A stretch of 64,000 bases of DNA, taken from JBGVSA01 sp049840475. GTDB lineage: Bacteria; Pseudomonadota; Gammaproteobacteria; Burkholderiales; Rhodocyclaceae. The notes below the pieces were generated by a model that was not told the DNA's origin, made no database searches, and worked only from the letters and a program-made list of their open reading frames with translations. Both the position numbers and the translations under genes were made by a program. How positions within the stretch are numbered: the stretch's first letter is position 1; every line of letters begins with the position of its first letter. Of this stretch, positions 62,531 to 64,000 are shown one piece after another. Location of the stretch: the NCBI GenBank assembly GCA_049840475.1, contig JASGKX010000001.1, forward strand, positions 1,798,001-1,862,000. The letters are read 5' to 3'.

Positions 62531-63616
62531 TCAGGGCGCGCGCGACAAGCGCCGCAGGCCGCCGCGCGCCATCGCCAGCCATTCGCCCGCCCGGCTTTCC
62601 ACCGTACGGTAGAACAACGTCCCGCAGGCCACACTGGTTGCCCACGCCACGGCAATGCCGACGAGGTTGATGACGGCGTCTTCTGGCATGAAGCGATCGA
62701 AGAAGGCGTTGATCAACAAGCACACCGGGAAGTGCACCAGGAAGACCGAGTATGAAATCCGCCCCAAGAACGCCAGCGTCGCGCTTTGCGGCCAACGTTC
62801 CAGTCCGCCGCGCCATTCCGCCACGGCCAACACCAGCGCTACAACCCCGGCGACCGCAATGCGTTCGCGGAAGTCTACATAGAGCGCCGCAAGCGTAGCC
62901 ACCGTCATCGCCAGCAGCCACCAATGTGCGCGACGCGCGTGAGCGGCCCAGTAGGCCACCGCACCCAGCGCATACGCGCCAAAGAAATACACCGCCCAAT
63001 CGTCCCAGTCGGAGTCGCGGTTGAAGAAGAAAAGCGACGCGAGGCCCAGGCAAACAACGATCAGCGGACCTGTCATCGCCCATGTGCGGTGGTTCTTTTG
63101 TGCACCGGCCAGCCACAGACAGCCAAGCAAGACAGCGAACAATTGGAAATCAATGGCTACGTACCACACGCCAGCCGACAACGAATCAACACCCAGAATG
63201 CCGTTGAGCAGCAGCATGTGCGTGATCATCTGCATGACGGTCGGGGCGGCAGGGATGGACTCCAGATCCGCCCAGTGGCGAGCGATGGCCGCGCTTGCGA
63301 TGCTCACGATCAGCATCGCACCGTAGGGTAGGGCCAGTCGTAGATAGCGATGTTTCAGCAATGCTCCGGGCGACAGCACCGATGCCAGACGCCCGCCAGG
63401 GGCGAGGCTTCGCACAGCAAGGAATCCGCCCACTACCAGAAATGCCTGAACCGCCATGCGGCCGTTGCGCGACATCCAGCTAATAAGCTCCGGCGCCAAG
63501 GGATAGGCAACATCCGACATCGGGCCATAAAAGGCCAGGTGGTGAAGGACGATGAGCTGCGACGCAATGGCCTTGATGGCGTCGATCAAGGGCAGCCGGC
63601 GAACGGAGGGCTTCAT
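62531..63616 (-). CDS. Acyltransferase-3 (OafA/YrhL-type) membrane protein
   Basis: The 361-residue product has about ten membrane segments and the start LPLIDAIKAIASQLIVLHHL, with the key His in the first helix, plus FLVVGGFLAVRSL and RISYSVFLVHFPVCLLINAF. These are marks of the acyltransferase-3 family that O-acylates cell-surface sugars, lipids or antibiotics. The substrate is unknown; no glycan cluster is adjacent. Confidence 0.87.
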   Translation of the reverse strand: MKPSVRRLPLIDAIKAIASQLIVLHHLAFYGPMSDVAYPLAPELISWMSRNGRMAVQAFLVVGGFLAVRSLAPGGRLASVLSPGALLKHRYLRLALPYGAMLIVSIASAAIARHWADLESIPAAPTVMQMITHMLLLNGILGVDSLSAGVWYVAIDFQLFAVLLGCLWLAGAQKNHRTWAMTGPLIVVCLGLASLFFFNRDSDWDDWAVYFFGAYALGAVAYWAAHARRAHWWLLAMTVATLAALYVDFRERIAVAGVVALVLAVAEWRGGLERWPQSATLAFLGRISYSVFLVHFPVCLLINAFFDRFMPEDAVINLVGIAVAWATSVACGTLFYRTVESRAGEWLAMARGGLRRLSRAP

Positions 63617-63944
63617 TTAAAAGAGAGGGACGAGAGGCCGTGGGCGTCTCATCGCGCATTCGTTAGATTGCGAACAGCGCGGATTGTAGCGGCCCCTGTT
63701 GTTTTTGCGGATTTTTCTGACGTGGCTGATGTTTCCGCTCACGTATAGCGCATCGACGAGGCAATAGCCCTACGGTTTGTCGTTGTATTTATACAACGTG
63801 TTTGCGCAATTCCAACTGAGGGCGACAAATGTCGGGTTTGAGGAAAGGGCCTATGTGAGAGTTCACGCACACCTCGCAGTCGGGGTGTCGCAGGGGCACG
63901 AAACAGGACGACCCCTCGCGCATTTTCCAAGAGGAGATCGAGTC
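63617..63944. promoter_or_regulatory. Upstream region of the porin gene with an 18-bp palindrome
   Basis: These 328 bases have no convincing gene. At 63781-63798 lies the perfect palindrome CGTTGTATTTATACAACG, a likely operator about 150 bases before the porin start, with TTGTCG just left of it. The remainder shows no clear repeat or RNA hairpin; a GAGGAG ribosome site lies about nine bases before the start. Confidence 0.5.
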
Positions 63945-64000
63945 GTGCAAAAGAAACTCATCGCCATGGCCATCGCCGGCCTGGCCGCCGTTCCGGCCTT
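63945..64000 (+). CDS. Start of a Gram-negative porin gene, cut by window edge
   Basis: From GTG 63945 the frame reads MQKKLIAMAIAGLAAVPA, the typical signal peptide of betaproteobacterial trimeric porins. Only 18 codons are present, so the call rests on the signal sequence and a GAGGAG site upstream. Confidence 0.65.
   Translation, partial: MQKKLIAMAIAGLAAVPA

Overview
The window is high-GC chromosomal DNA of a betaproteobacterium of the order Burkholderiales, most likely Ralstonia or a close relative. This rests on protein sequence character, on familiar gene orders (dapF-DUF484-xerC; resB-ccsB near cytochrome c4 and engB; miaB near phoH) and on an S-adenosylhomocysteine (SAH) riboswitch in front of ahcY, an arrangement well known from Ralstonia. 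No database search was run; all family names come from reading motifs.

Layout. 1-6.7 kb: methionine-cycle genes ahcY (partial, with SAH riboswitch) and metK (with an undescribed-looking attenuator leader), separated by aidB, then two tandem lipid A acyltransferases, the second frameshifted. 6.7-15.9 kb: xerC, a DUF484 gene, dapF, an exonuclease, rlmI, the System II cytochrome c assembly genes ccsB/resB, cytochrome c4 and engB. The 15.9-16.3 kb gap holds no protein gene but carries a candidate small RNA on the minus strand, with C-rich hairpin loops and a sigma-E-like promoter. 16.3-17.8 kb: hemB and a GNAT acetyltransferase. 17.9-30.4 kb: a fatty acid beta-oxidation cluster (PsrA-like TetR regulator with its operator, FadE, two thiolases, two multifunctional hydratase/dehydrogenases with opposite domain order, thioesterase, FadL). 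30.6-34.3 kb: envelope genes (lipoprotein, LolA-like protein, LolD-type ATPase without a permease, DUF1302 barrel). 34.4-39.4 kb: a PL10 pectate lyase and a MarR-MFS-esterase unit. 39.4-49.0 kb: dacB, LysR regulator, ubiH, pepP, murU, phoH, a DUF883/YqjE/YqjK-like trio, miaB.

At 49.16 kb a tRNA-Met(CAT) gene is the attachment site of a compact 6.8 kb integrative element bounded by 30-bp direct repeats (49213-49242 and 55990-56019). It encodes a tyrosine integrase, a lipoprotein, a serine recombinase, a coupled three-gene unit ending in a lambda gpI-like tail assembly protein, and a possible replication-initiator-like protein. Tandem 13-bp repeats at both ends look like integrase arm sites. 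The element supplies a new terminator to the tRNA while the original one sits beyond the right end.

56.0-64.0 kb: secreted and envelope functions (DUF2092 protein, UbiH-like hydroxylase, DsbC, a frameshifted poly-serine-linker pectate lyase, YejK/NdpA, an acyltransferase) and the start of a porin gene. The two pectate lyases and porin suggest life with access to plant polymers, consistent with a soil or plant-associated Ralstonia.
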